64,000 bases of DNA, taken from positions 190,833-254,832 of the forward strand of contig CAXAMN010005225.1 in assembly GCA_963970005.1 (NCBI GenBank). The letters run 5' to 3'. The stretch's first letter is position 1; the number at the start of each line of letters is the position of its first letter. A program made the translations under genes and the position numbers. Below, in pieces: positions 42,835 to 53,000 of the stretch. The notes below the pieces were generated by a model that was given only the letters and a program-made list of their open reading frames with translations, searched no databases and was not told the DNA's origin. The DNA is from Durusdinium trenchii (taxonomy: Eukaryota; Sar; Dinophyceae; Suessiales; Symbiodiniaceae).

Positions 42835-45262
42835 ATTCACGACCGGCGGAGCGAATCCGCCCGTGTTGGGCGAGCAATCGACGAAAGTCAATCGGCGGTC
42901 TCGAAGGACAGCTAGCCCGGGCGGCTCTGGCAGCAACTAAGCGCGAAAAAGTGGCACGAACGGGTTTGGTCGGTTGACCACTGTACGGTAAGCATCGGTC
43001 AAGTTGTTTGTTCGTGTCAGCCAAACAACATAGATGTCTTCCTCCATTGCTGTCACGTGTGGGACAGAGATGGGTACTCGATCATCATCACACAGAAATC
43101 TGCCGCCCCCCGTGCGGAGGAGGCATTGATAGTGGCCTGTGGTCGGTTCATGACCTCGGTGCAAGGCAGTTGCAACAACCTGATACTCAATCCATGTGAC
43201 CGTCCGTCCGGATGAATGCATGAAGCACGGCATCAAGACATGTTGTCGATTCCAGCTGATCAAGGTCTTAGATCGAATGCCAAGTGCTGGAAATCGATTG
43301 ATCTGCAAGCAAACTGTGGTAGCGGAGCCAGCTAGTCCTAAACAGTACGGGGGTTGGGAGTGCCACATGTGAACAAGTTCTTGCAATGTGCATCCGACGG
43401 GCTTTTCTTCTCTCATGACGATTGGCGAGCAGGTCCAGCCCCAGTCCTCTATCGAGGCATCAAAACGAGCCTCCCAGCGAGGTGCCTGCGAAGTCGTCAC
43501 GAAAATCGGACGGTGCATAGTGTGCCTAAGCCAACCTAAGAATTCAGCCACATCGTGCTGAGCCCCCTTGGCATGTGAAGCGAACCAGCCATCAAGCAAG
43601 GTTCCCAAACAGCTTGGGTCAGAGAGCCCCAGTGAGTTGGGTCCCCGGTCCAGCAGCCGCATGAGTGGCTCCTTCCAAGTGCCAAGCATATCCCAAGAAA
43701 AGGTGTTGTCCATACAACAGGCCCAAAGTTCACCGATCAAAGCGGTGTTCATGAAGCAATCGTTGGCCTCATTGCCAAGGCTCATTTCTAACAGCAATGT
43801 CCTCATCTTTTGAGGGTCCGGGCCACCGCTTGTGCCAAGGGTGATCGTTGCAATGTCGAGGGTCGTAGCCGCACTGCAATCAACTGTGTGAGGCCATTGC
43901 CTGTGAGCTTGGTCAGGAGGTCGAACAATTCCTGGCTGGCTGAACTCCTGAGGGAGATGTCGAGTCTCCAAGGAATCACCATATTGGATGTGGGCCCCAC
44001 CTGGTCCGAAGGCATCGGTTTCAATGCCGTGAACCGATGAATCAGTTCCGGCTGGTTCGCAAGCGTGTGGATGCGTTCGATCATCTTTGAGGCATCCTCG
44101 GAGGAGATCGGATCTCGGGACGACGGCTTCAGTGTCTTGTCCTGATGGTCCCACTGAAGATAGTTCCATGCATTCGTGGTGGTCAAGATCTGTTTGGACC
44201 GAAGGGCCAGGATCAGTTCGTGGTCGTTTGACCCTAGTGGAAGCTGGGCAGCTCTGCTTGCAAGTTCTTCGAACACCGACTGAAACATCAACTGACGGAG
44301 CGGGCGATCTACCTTGCCTTGCTCTCGTTGGCCATGCCATGTCCTCGAGATCTGAAGCATCTGCGGAAGGATCGAACTCTTGCCGGCCTGGATGAACAAA
44401 AGGAAAGTACGATCGAGGTTCAACTGGTTCAGTTGGTCCTCTTGCCTCAAGGTCAGTCTGGCCAACATACCCAGAGAGTGGAATCGTCGACCGAGCCCGA
44501 AGCCGATGAGTGCGATGACCTCCTCTGTCCGGATCGGAAACGCTGCTGACCGGATGAGGGTTCCTCCTCGTTGGGTCGTTGCCGTTTGAAGTGACTGGAA
44601 CACACCTCCATCAGGTCTGAAAAAGATTGATCCTCTTCTTTCAAATGATCCATCCCGCAGACCCTGGTGGAGGCACCAATGATACCAGTCTTGGGCCAGG
44701 ACATGCTCAAGTTCGAAGAGGCATGTTTGAAACAACTGGTGTTGAAGATACAAACTGTCATGCACTTGAACGTGATCAGGATGGAATGGCGCGAGGTCAT
44801 CTGAGTTCCACGCCCAAAAGATGGGATGTACTCGGGTGCAAACATGAAACAGGTTAAGAGGCACTGCATGCTCAATCTGAACCTGCGGGTGATCTGTGAA
44901 ATGAGCCAACCAGGGTGGGACATAAACATACCAACTCAGTCTGTGTTCAGGCCCAAAAATGGGTGTGTGAACCACAACAGAGTACGAATTGCTCAAAGGA
45001 TGCGCACAAAGATCATGAGTCATCGTGGGGTGCCAAGCTGGCGTGTCAAGTGCCACAGGGGCTTGGCCCTTTACATGGTGAGGCAGCAATCAATGCCCTG
45101 ACCTGCTTGTCAATGACAGTCTCAGGTTGGTCATGCACAAGCACTGGCATATCAGACTCGGACATGGTCATGTGGAGAGAGCGGTCCGGTCAGCAAGCAG
45201 GTCCAAAGTGCATGTCTTTGATCCATTCGATCAACAATGCTGGGCACGTGGCACGTTGGTAG
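42835..45262 (-). mobile_element. Inserted GC-richer island with decayed retroelement-like ORFs
   Basis: About 2.4 kb of balanced-composition coding DNA sits abruptly within AT-rich sequence, with near-identical 390-base repeats on either side. The island contains parts of a single minus-strand reading that changes frame at least twice. In dinoflagellate genomes such ubiquitin-protease-like domains are, as far as I recall, often part of retroelement polyproteins; no reverse transcriptase or endonuclease is visible here. It could instead be a retrocopied host gene. Confidence 0.6.
42937..45171 (-). pseudogene. C19 (USP)-like peptidase ORF, frameshifted
   Basis: USP peptidases remove ubiquitin using a Cys-box and a His-box. 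The C-terminal part (about 43860 to 42937) reads GNEANDCFMNTALIGELW, fitting the Cys-box, and TGHYQCLLRTGGGRFLCDDD, fitting the His-box with its trailing Asp. Upstream the reading is in another frame (45089-43803), with SYSVVVHTPIFGPEHRLSWY and no domain I know. A third frame at 45171-45080 supplies MTMSESDMPVLVHDQPE. The change near 43805-43860 is a -1 shift beside a TGA; the one near 45080 also shifts frame. Two shifts suggest decay, though a programmed frameshift at the first is possible. The first 160 or so codons of the 467-codon frame overlap the other ORF and are probably shadow. Confidence 0.65.
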
Positions 45263-45296
45263 TGCAATTTATATATATTCAAATTCAAATTATATT

Positions 45297-45680
45297 CAAA
45301 TAATATAAATTAAATTATATTCAAATAATATATTTTTATATATATTTATAAAATCCCCATTATCATTCAATTATTCAAATTCGAACAATAAATCCAATTT
45401 AAATATGCTAAGTTTATAAATATCGTCTCCAATAAAAAACAATAAAACATCAAAAAAAATATAAATCGAACAACAAAAAATTAAAATAAATAATCTAATT
45501 TTTTCTAAATTCAAAACTTTCGAAAAAAATATTACCTAATATTAAATATCTATAAAAACATATATCAATTTCAAACCATTTATATTCAATATATAAAACT
45601 AAAAATTCAAAAATCTAATATAAATTAAATTATCATTAAGATTAATTATATAATTTCATCACGATAAATATATCTATAAA
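45297..45680. repeat. Direct repeat, right copy, flanking the USP-like island
   Basis: Begins within TTATATTCAAATAATAT and runs through CCCCATTATCATTCAATTATT to CACGATAAATATATCTAT. After that it continues into sequence not present next to the left copy. The orientation matches the left copy, so it is direct, not inverted. Confidence 0.9.
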
Positions 45681-45689
45681 ATCAATATA

Positions 45690-46290
45690 TATATATAATT
45701 ATTTAAATTATAAATCAAATAATATATATATTTTTTTTAAAAAACAAAAAAATATCCTCCTCAACATATTTAAATATATTTAATCCTTCTATTCCAAAAT
45801 CAAATCCCCCAATCATTCTTTTAAATTAAATCTATTTAAGGTAATCTAAGATATTTAATCTCCCAATTTCAAACCAATTTTATTCATTACCATCGTCACA
45901 CCACCACCATCATCACCATCTATCACCACCATCATCACCACATCTAAACCTTAGACCTTTAAATACACTATAATACACTATTTAGGATCTCTTATCGCAA
46001 TAAAATCATTTAATATATATTAAATAAACTAACAAATCATAAAATATTCATAATAGTAATATGAATATCCATGAATATTCTACGTAATAATATTATGTTA
46101 AATATATTTCTGAATCCCAAGAATCGATTTGTTTTATTTTGTATAATAGAAATATTAAATGCATAATTAGTATTAATTATATAATATTTTAAGATTAATT
46201 TAGTTATTGGTGTTGATTATGGATATACATATATATATATGTATGTATGTATATGGTTTGAGTAAACCATGTCAAATGAATTTTACATTG
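45690..46290. other. AT-rich block 4 with CAC/CAT microsatellite
   Basis: AT-rich, with a CACCACCACCATCATCACC-type run at about 45898-45945 and a TATG repeat at 46225-46255. No gene. The AT-rich segment ends here; normal composition starts within 50 bases of the P-domain gene stop. Confidence 0.7.
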
Positions 46291-46297
46291 GATATGT

Positions 46298-47041
46298 TCA
46301 GCAATTCAAGCGCAGTGCCAAGCTCACCCATGCAACGAAGCCTGAACGTGTGGTTTCAGGTGGATCTTGAAAGGTTAAGATCCAATCTCCCAAGGCAGAT
46401 TTCCCACGATAAGCTCCGAAACTCTCACTTGGAGGTATGCATCCTTCACAGTTGCTATCACTGAAAGTGGCATCGAAATCTCCAGCTGTGCCCCCACTGC
46501 TTGGAACCTTTAGGTGAATCTTGGGAAGATCACCAGGTGCTTGAAGATCGACCTCCAAACCGGCGGTTTCTAAGCCCATAGTACTCAAAGTCAGCTGCAC
46601 TTCTTCAATGATGTAGTTCTGCAAGCTGGGCAAAGCTTTCACAGAGATCTTCACCTGGAAGTTCCCAGTGCTTGGTGTCTCGAAGTGCTCTGGTGCAATA
46701 TGCCATGGACTTGAACAGAAATCACAAGAGGGTGTACAGCGCTGAAGGCATGTGCAGTCGGCACCAGAGTAGGGTGATTTGCAACAGGTTTGCTTGCAAT
46801 GCTCGCACGAGTCTTCGAAGGGATGGAGAGTAGGGTTGAATTTCACGTTCTTCGTATTGTTCTCAGTGTGGTTAACGGTGACATTGCTGAAATTCACCTC
46901 AGGGTCACCATCGTCAAAATCAGGACCACTCAACGCACTCCCAGACCCAATCTGGATCAATGAAGGGTCTTCCACCACCTCACAAACCTCACATCGTCCA
47001 AAGACAGCAAGGCTGAGGAGTCCGATCAGACTTAGCCACAT
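46298..47041 (-). CDS. Secreted single-exon protein with C-terminal P-domain
   Basis: 247 codons from ATG at 47041. The N terminus MWLSLIGLLSLAVFG is a signal peptide. A Cys-rich stretch follows (CEHCKQTCCKSPYSG, CTCLQRCTPSCDFC; about residues 80-112). Residues ~140-247 match the proprotein-convertase P/Homo B domain: EEVQLTLSTMGLE, VDLQAPGD, FDATFSDSN, GKSALGDWILTFQD and SGFVAWVSLAL. In convertases the P-domain stabilises a subtilisin-type protease, but no catalytic domain is present. Asn-x-Ser/Thr sites (NFSNVT, NHTENNT) fit secretion. It is an intronless frame among intron-rich genes, so it may derive from a processed transcript. No spliced-leader remnant was found upstream. Confidence 0.85.
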   Translation of the reverse strand: MWLSLIGLLSLAVFGRCEVCEVVEDPSLIQIGSGSALSGPDFDDGDPEVNFSNVTVNHTENNTKNVKFNPTLHPFEDSCEHCKQTCCKSPYSGADCTCLQRCTPSCDFCSSPWHIAPEHFETPSTGNFQVKISVKALPSLQNYIIEEVQLTLSTMGLETAGLEVDLQAPGDLPKIHLKVPSSGGTAGDFDATFSDSNCEGCIPPSESFGAYRGKSALGDWILTFQDPPETTRSGFVAWVSLALRLNC

Positions 47042-47353
47042 GGCGAGTGTGAACGTGGGTTCGATTGAGCTTCAGGATACTTCAGCCAAAAATGCACCAG
47101 TGAACACCCATGGGAAGATTGGGTCCAATTATCTAGAAAATCAAGTAAAACTGCAAAAAGCCAACGCGCACATGTTCTGTTCTGCGTTGCTATGTCAGAT
47201 TCTAAAGCACAAAGCCAAACACACGAACACGCTGCACGATGATTGCACCTGTGCATGTTGATTTTCGCAGGCCGCTGAGTTGCTTCATGGAAGCAATATT
47301 GGGGTCACGAAATTGACATGTAGTTGACAATCAAGTTTCTCAAGATTGACAAT

Positions 47354-48380
47354 TCATGGAATACTGCTTCTCCTTAACCTTCGCCTTTGAGATTTCCATG
47401 GCGCTTCCGGTTCCGGTGTCTCCTTGTCATCCCCCAACAAGGCAGCTTCGTATTTGCGAATGGTCTCTTTCATCTCCTCCAAGAAAGGAGAAAGAGACGT
47501 GGCGGAAGCCGCGACATCGGCTTGCGTTCCGGCTGTGGCCATTGGCGGAGTCGGTGTCGCTGGCGTCGACAGTGTCCCCGTGGCCGAGTTTCCCAAGTTC
47601 GCCATCGATGGAGGTGGAGGTGGAGGTGGTGGCACGACTTGGCCAGGGCTGGTGGTGGTGAATGAAGGCACTGACTGGTCTGAAAGGAAGGATGGAAATG
47701 ATGGAAGCATGTTTTTCAAGGATCTAAGTGCAGAATCAACCAGTGTGCTTGCTGGTTTCAGGTCAGTTGACCCATTAAGCTTGTGATCCTGTTGAGCATC
47801 TGGGACTTCGCGTGGCATCCACTTGAACTGATAGGTCGGTTCAATGGGCAATTCAGACTTGATGGCTTTTTGAAAGCATAAGTACGGCAAGTAAAGCGTT
47901 CTCGTCGACGAGAACTCGTTCACCACCTCATCCAGCTTCACTCGAAGACCCACACGGCGTAAGCGCTCCAGCAATGCTGGTGGATTTCGCACGAAGTTCT
48001 CCCCCAGAAAAACGCTCAACGGAGCCGGAGCTGACGGAGCGACCTTCGTCTCCGTCGTCTCCGTCGTCTCCGTCTCTGTCAGCGACGTGAGAAGAGAGAA
48101 ACTACTCTCGTCGTCAAGGGAGTTGTGGGCCAAATCCAATGCTCTTAGATGTCCCTGTTGAAGAAATTCACGAAGTACCGTCATCGACCTCACGACGCGT
48201 TAAAATGTGTTGTCTTTCTTTAAATGCTTTGCATAATCTGAAAAAGCAAATCCAAACCAATTCTTGCTTCGGAGCGTGCCTGGGAGTTATGGAGTTGGAG
48301 GCTAAATAAAGGCGTTCCACCAGCAAAGGCATTGAAGACAAACAGTGCAGTAGCTTTTCAACACCTCCCGGACTCACTAT
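47354..48380 (-). CDS. Leucine-rich-repeat protein with proline-rich tail
   Basis: Exon a (about 48380-48280) reads GVEKLLHCLSSMP, then LLVERLYLASNSIT. It ends at a GC donor; a 91-base intron (48279-48189) follows. Exon b (48188-47354) joins in phase: SMTVLREFLQQGHLRALDLA then HNSLDD, the next LRR. Later parts: a Thr/Glu run, RVGLRVKLDEVVNEF, the proline run VVPPPPPPPPSM, and a C-terminal helix EEMKETIRKYEAALL ending in basic KSQRRRLRRSSIP. LRRs mediate protein binding; the polyproline could bind profilin or SH3-like partners, which is inference. Further 5' exons probably exist upstream; a minus frame at 48527-48988 with AAAYAAGVAGASVAPKL is a candidate. Confidence 0.7.
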
Positions 48381-48526
48381 TGCAGGACACGAAATGGATG
48401 TCTCTTGCGAAAGAATAAGAAGAACGTCCATGCAAAGTCATACAAAAGCAAGCAGCATCTTAGTATTCGCCGGTGCCTGGTGATCATGTGTGTCTTCATC
48501 TTACTTGTTTTGCTTTCACTTGGTCT

Positions 48527-48820
48527 TCATCTCCAAATCCGGCCTTCGTCTTGCAGATTGGTTCCCCGGAAATCCGCCCAGCACGGCAGCTTGGGCGCCA
48601 CCGATGCACCAGCCACGCCAGCGGCATAGGCAGCGGCGTTCAGCGCTTGTTGCACTAAACCCTTGGGGGCCAAGAGCCAACGTGAAAGCAGTTCCAGTCG
48701 ATCCATTCCAAGGAGAAAACCTCCAAAGACCAACTCTAAGCGATGTGGAACCGATCGTTCATGGCTCTTGCAAACCACTCGGACGCGACCTGCAAGCCAT
48801 TCGGGCAACGCGTCGGACGT
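48527..48820 (-). CDS. Possible 5' exon of the LRR gene
   Basis: The minus frame includes GFLLGMDRLELLSRWLLAP followed by QQALNAAAYAAGVAGASVAP. It has helical, Ala-rich composition. The opposite strand is also open (48490-48882), so the strand is not certain. No motif. Confidence 0.3.
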   Translation of the reverse strand, partial: TSDALPEWLAGRVRVVCKSHERSVPHRLELVFGGFLLGMDRLELLSRWLLAPKGLVQQALNAAAYAAGVAGASVAPKLPCWADFRGTNLQDEGRIWR

Positions 48821-49009
48821 GTGCCATGACCTCTCCGCATGTCGCCGTGGTCGTTTGGCATCTCCGTTCCACGTGGCCATGACCTCTCCGTCCGTCTCAT
48901 GGCGGTGCGTGGCGCCGAGAGAAAGTGGCCCTGTGGCCCATGGGAAAGAGTTTCTGTTGAAAATATCAGACTGCTGGCATAGAAGCAAAAAACAAGGCTA
49001 AATATGCAT

Positions 49010-50000
49010 GCTTGGCAACCATTGATCGATTAAAAACAAATGAAATATAATCGTCGAAATGTTAGATATTGAACGAAGGGAACGAGTGGTTCGTGCGTGG
49101 AAATGGTACTAGTAGCAATGCCCTGGTTATTAGTAGCGATGCCCTTGTTACTAGTAGCTTCTTGTTCCTAGTAGTAAGGCCAGGAGCTACTAGTAGCTTC
49201 CATCATGAAGTTGAGCAAGCTCAAGGCTCACGGTGAACAAAGGTCTGGTAGAATGAAGGCAAGGGCTACTGCTTTGCTCCCTTGATTCATTGTTGCACTG
49301 CTCTGGGCAAAGAATAATACGTAGCTTCTTGCTACTAGTAGCGTCCTTGCTCCTAGTAGTAAGGCCAGGAGCCCCTAGTAGCGAACCTTGTTACTAACAG
49401 GCACACTTTTTGCGCTTCACTCCGCATCACTCCGCATCATTGGCCTGGACATTCCCCATCTCGCACTCCCCACTCCCACATGTTTTCCTAGCACTGTCTT
49501 CGACACGCTTCCATCTTCCAACTGTGCTCAAACTGTGCCTTTCCACTTTTTGCAGCCTCTGCCTTGGCAACCAAGCAAATGCATAGCAGAAGGTGTTGCT
49601 ATAAAGGCAAAGAAGACAAAGTCGGACAAATGGAAAGCTTTACAGAAGGCCTCAAGAAGAAAAGGAAATGAACTCAAAAGACATGTTTTTGCATGTCGTC
49701 ACTGAACAATCAAACAGCGGTCCTCGCGCAACTTTTGAAGCTGCTCCTTGACTGACGCTCAACTGACGCTCCGCCACAGGGGTGGAGGTACTTATACACC
49801 ATTCATAAAACCTACTTGCGATGGCCTCCAAAATAAGAGCGATTTGTGCAACGGTGTGCACATTGTCCGCGCCAGTCTTGGTTTGCTCTCACAAGTTGGG
49901 TGAAGACTATGTGGCAAGCAGGTCACGTCTGCCTTTGGTATAGGATTGTTGGCCTTCAATAATTGATTCCATAGATGGAGGTCCAAAAAAGTCCGTTCGT
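49010..50000. other. Intergenic stretch with repeats
   Basis: Inverted CTAGTAG-type clusters at 49105-49200 and 49325-49395 (AGTAGTAAGGCCAGGAGC, TAGTAGCGTCCTTGCTCC) and a GGCCTCC unit at 49815. Only short frames; no gene recognised. Confidence 0.6.
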
Positions 50001-50001
50001 A

Positions 50002-53000
50002 TCACATTGAGAAAAACACAGAGATTCTCAATATCTTCACGCTTCGGTCCTCGTGAACCTTGCGTCTCTCGTCCAGCCACTCTTTGATATTGGCCACAGC
50101 CTCCTTAGCCCAAGCCAAGGAATCGGAATCCCACATTATCCCACCAACGGCGAAAACCAAGCTGTCTGGGCACCTCTGGTTTGTTTTTGAAGAACATGAA
50201 GTAGCCTGGCGATGAAATCGGGCGCCAGAATCAGTCGTCCAAGCCGACATAGTCTTCATCAATCCGCTCCCACCTTGCAGCTCTGCCATACTTAGTCCCT
50301 CGTCCTCAAAGGCGTGTCTGTTGGTCCCAAATGTTGTTTCTCATAAAATGAGCGTCCTCGCTCCTAGTAGCTTCTTGCTCCTAGTAGTAAGGCCAGGAGC
50401 CCCTAGTAGCGTCCTTGCTCCTAGTAGTATGGCCAGGAGCCCTAGTAGCGTCCTTTAATGTAATGTCGCAAGATGTTTGCATCATTTAACATCATTGAAC
50501 AGCAAATTCTGGGTCTCAAAGAGTCTCGGTCCTCGCAAACAGTGGCAAAGGTTTCCGACAGATCCTGGCAGGAAAGGTACGGAACATCGAAGCATGCCGG
50601 AAAACCCGCTGAAATTGTCAATCTCGCCTCTTGACCAGGGAAAAACCGCAAGTACATCATTTTCAGCTGTGACCTAACATCTCGTTCGAAGAAACGAGCA
50701 AGCTACGGTGGCGTGGGACTGCCGAGAGGTTGCGAAAGATTGCTTCCCACCTAGAAAAAAATACATACACGAAGATCCCACGGCGTCCATACACAAATTA
50801 CAAAGTCACCTCCTCCAACCTACTGGCGATGGCCTTCAACCTGCAATCATACACTCTGAAGAAGTGTGAAATTACACATAAGCAAAACCAAACACATACA
50901 CACACTGCTTGCAACCATCCATCCCGCGCCTCAACGCTCCTAGTATGGAACCAGGTATGCAGGGTAGGGGACAGTGGTGATATTTGTACGAAAGAACGTG
51001 TGAATGCATCATGGACATGCAATGAAAAGAAGTGAAACCAAATCAATTGGGCACTCTGGGTGCTGGGATTGCAAGCGGTTTCCTTCGCGATATGGCAAAG
51101 TGCGCAGATTTATCTGATTTCTGCACGGTGTGTCAATGCGTTCATAGAAACCGGTGCTTGCATGTAGTAAGGAAAACAAAAGAGTTCTCGGATCTGCAAG
51201 ATCCACCGTAGGGTTTGGCAAAGATGGGTGACGACGACCTAATAACGTAAAACCAAAGCTAAGGTGTTGTAAGCCCATTGCACCGCTTTTGTGGCAAGTA
51301 GGTCAAGGCAGCTTGTATAAAACCCAGCTATACAACGGCCTCCAACCTACTAGCGATGGCCTCTAGCGAAATAGCAATGGCCTCCAACCAGTCTCTCAGT
51401 TTGGTTTCAGGAAGCCAAGATACCTGGAGGCCAAGCCGATGTATATCGACAGATCAACTCGCCCAGGTCTTACCAGTGCCCTAGGCAGTGCATGGAAGTG
51501 GTTCGTAGTCATGAAGACCACTCTCTCCTGCGGTTCGGAAACTCCGCAGCCCATGGTGTAACTCGTAAAAGAATTACACCGGCATAGACCCCAGATAGCG
51601 ACTAAGTCTAAAATGGGGAGACAGTTGGGAAGACCAGCGGCAGCGACAGCGGTGGACCAAGCCATCGATCAGCCACTTAGTCATTGTCATTGAGAAGCAA
51701 GAACCCCTATGGCTTTCAGCTACCTGAGGGGGAAAAAGCCACCAGTCGACCTATCTAGTCGTTTACTCAATCACCTCCTGCTTGCTTCATCCGCACCGGC
51801 CACATCTTTTCAAAAAATCCGGGCTCGATGTATCACGCCTCAGTGGCGATGACGCCATCCAAGGCATTCAAGAGGCCGCTGAAGCTCACACGAGTGACCT
51901 CGTTGGAAGGAGAGATGACACTGATTAGCAATTTTCTTTTTGACAAATACATCAAAAGAACTCCAAAAAACATCCAACCAAAATAACCAAATGGTTCAAT
52001 CTCTAGGATGTCTTTACAGATCTGTTGCTCTCTTTTGCCGGTGGCACAGATTCGTGTTTCTTGATGCTAGCCCGGAAGTCTTAAACGTCACCCGGTCAAG
52101 AGTGGTGAAGTGGTCTACAAGCTGAAGGCAAACAACATATCGTTATACGAGTAGTTGTCATCTTGTTTGCTTGTTTAATGAACAATGACCTCTTTCGCTA
52201 CCAAGAACAGGGCCCCACACTCCTGCATATGGCCCAGAGGGATCTGCGGGGGTTTGCTGCCCCACGGCAAAGTCCACATCCTGCCCAGAGCGATGGCCTC
52301 CAACCTAATAGCAAAACCAACCTAATTAGGAATGGCCTCCAACCTAATAGCACTTATATAAATGATAAGGTGGCACACAAATCCCCTAGGAAAAGTGCAA
52401 GCGCCAATGCTATGCCAAAAACCAAGGGTGAAAGCTCACGAACTCATGAATGATGAACCTCGACGATCAATAATAGTGTCTGAAGAACTATGGTGCGGAA
52501 GCTATCTTTCAGAAGCTAGGGATGTTGCGAACATGTCGGAAACTATGAATCGGAAACTGCCTATGTTCTGGAAACTGTTTGGAAAGGTTCGGAAGATTGT
52601 TACTACTAGTAAGGCACTTGTTACTACTAGCGTGGCACTTGTTACTACTAGCGTGGCACTTGTTCCTAGTAGCTTCTTGTTACTACTAGTAAGGCACCTG
52701 TTACTACTAGCGTGGCACTTGTTCCTAGTAGCTTCTTGTTTCTAGCTTCTGAAACCGTGTTTTGGAAGTCATTTCGGAACCGCATGACCTCCCTTCCAAG
52801 CCAGGAAGCAAAGAACGTCACCCACTCCCAAGCCCCACCCCCAACCAACCCTCTCCCCACCCACTTACCCCCAAGTCAGCAAGTATAGATCCTGAAAGGT
52901 AGATTCTGAACCTGAAACGAGTTCTTGAAACGCACATAGTTTCTGAAACCCACGAGTATAGCCCCTGAAACGTGGCTGCTGAAACGCGTGCATGGTTGCT

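Noticed and set aside
43860..44340. First 160 or so codons of the 467-codon minus frame
   Set aside because: They overlap the better-supported 428-codon frame, and their text is low-complexity and motif-free; the USP-like part begins downstream.
42440..45680. LTR retrotransposon reading of the island and its direct repeats
   Set aside because: The repeats are AT-rich like the surrounding block, lack TG...CA ends, and no reverse transcriptase, integrase or primer-binding site is visible. Kept only as one alternative.
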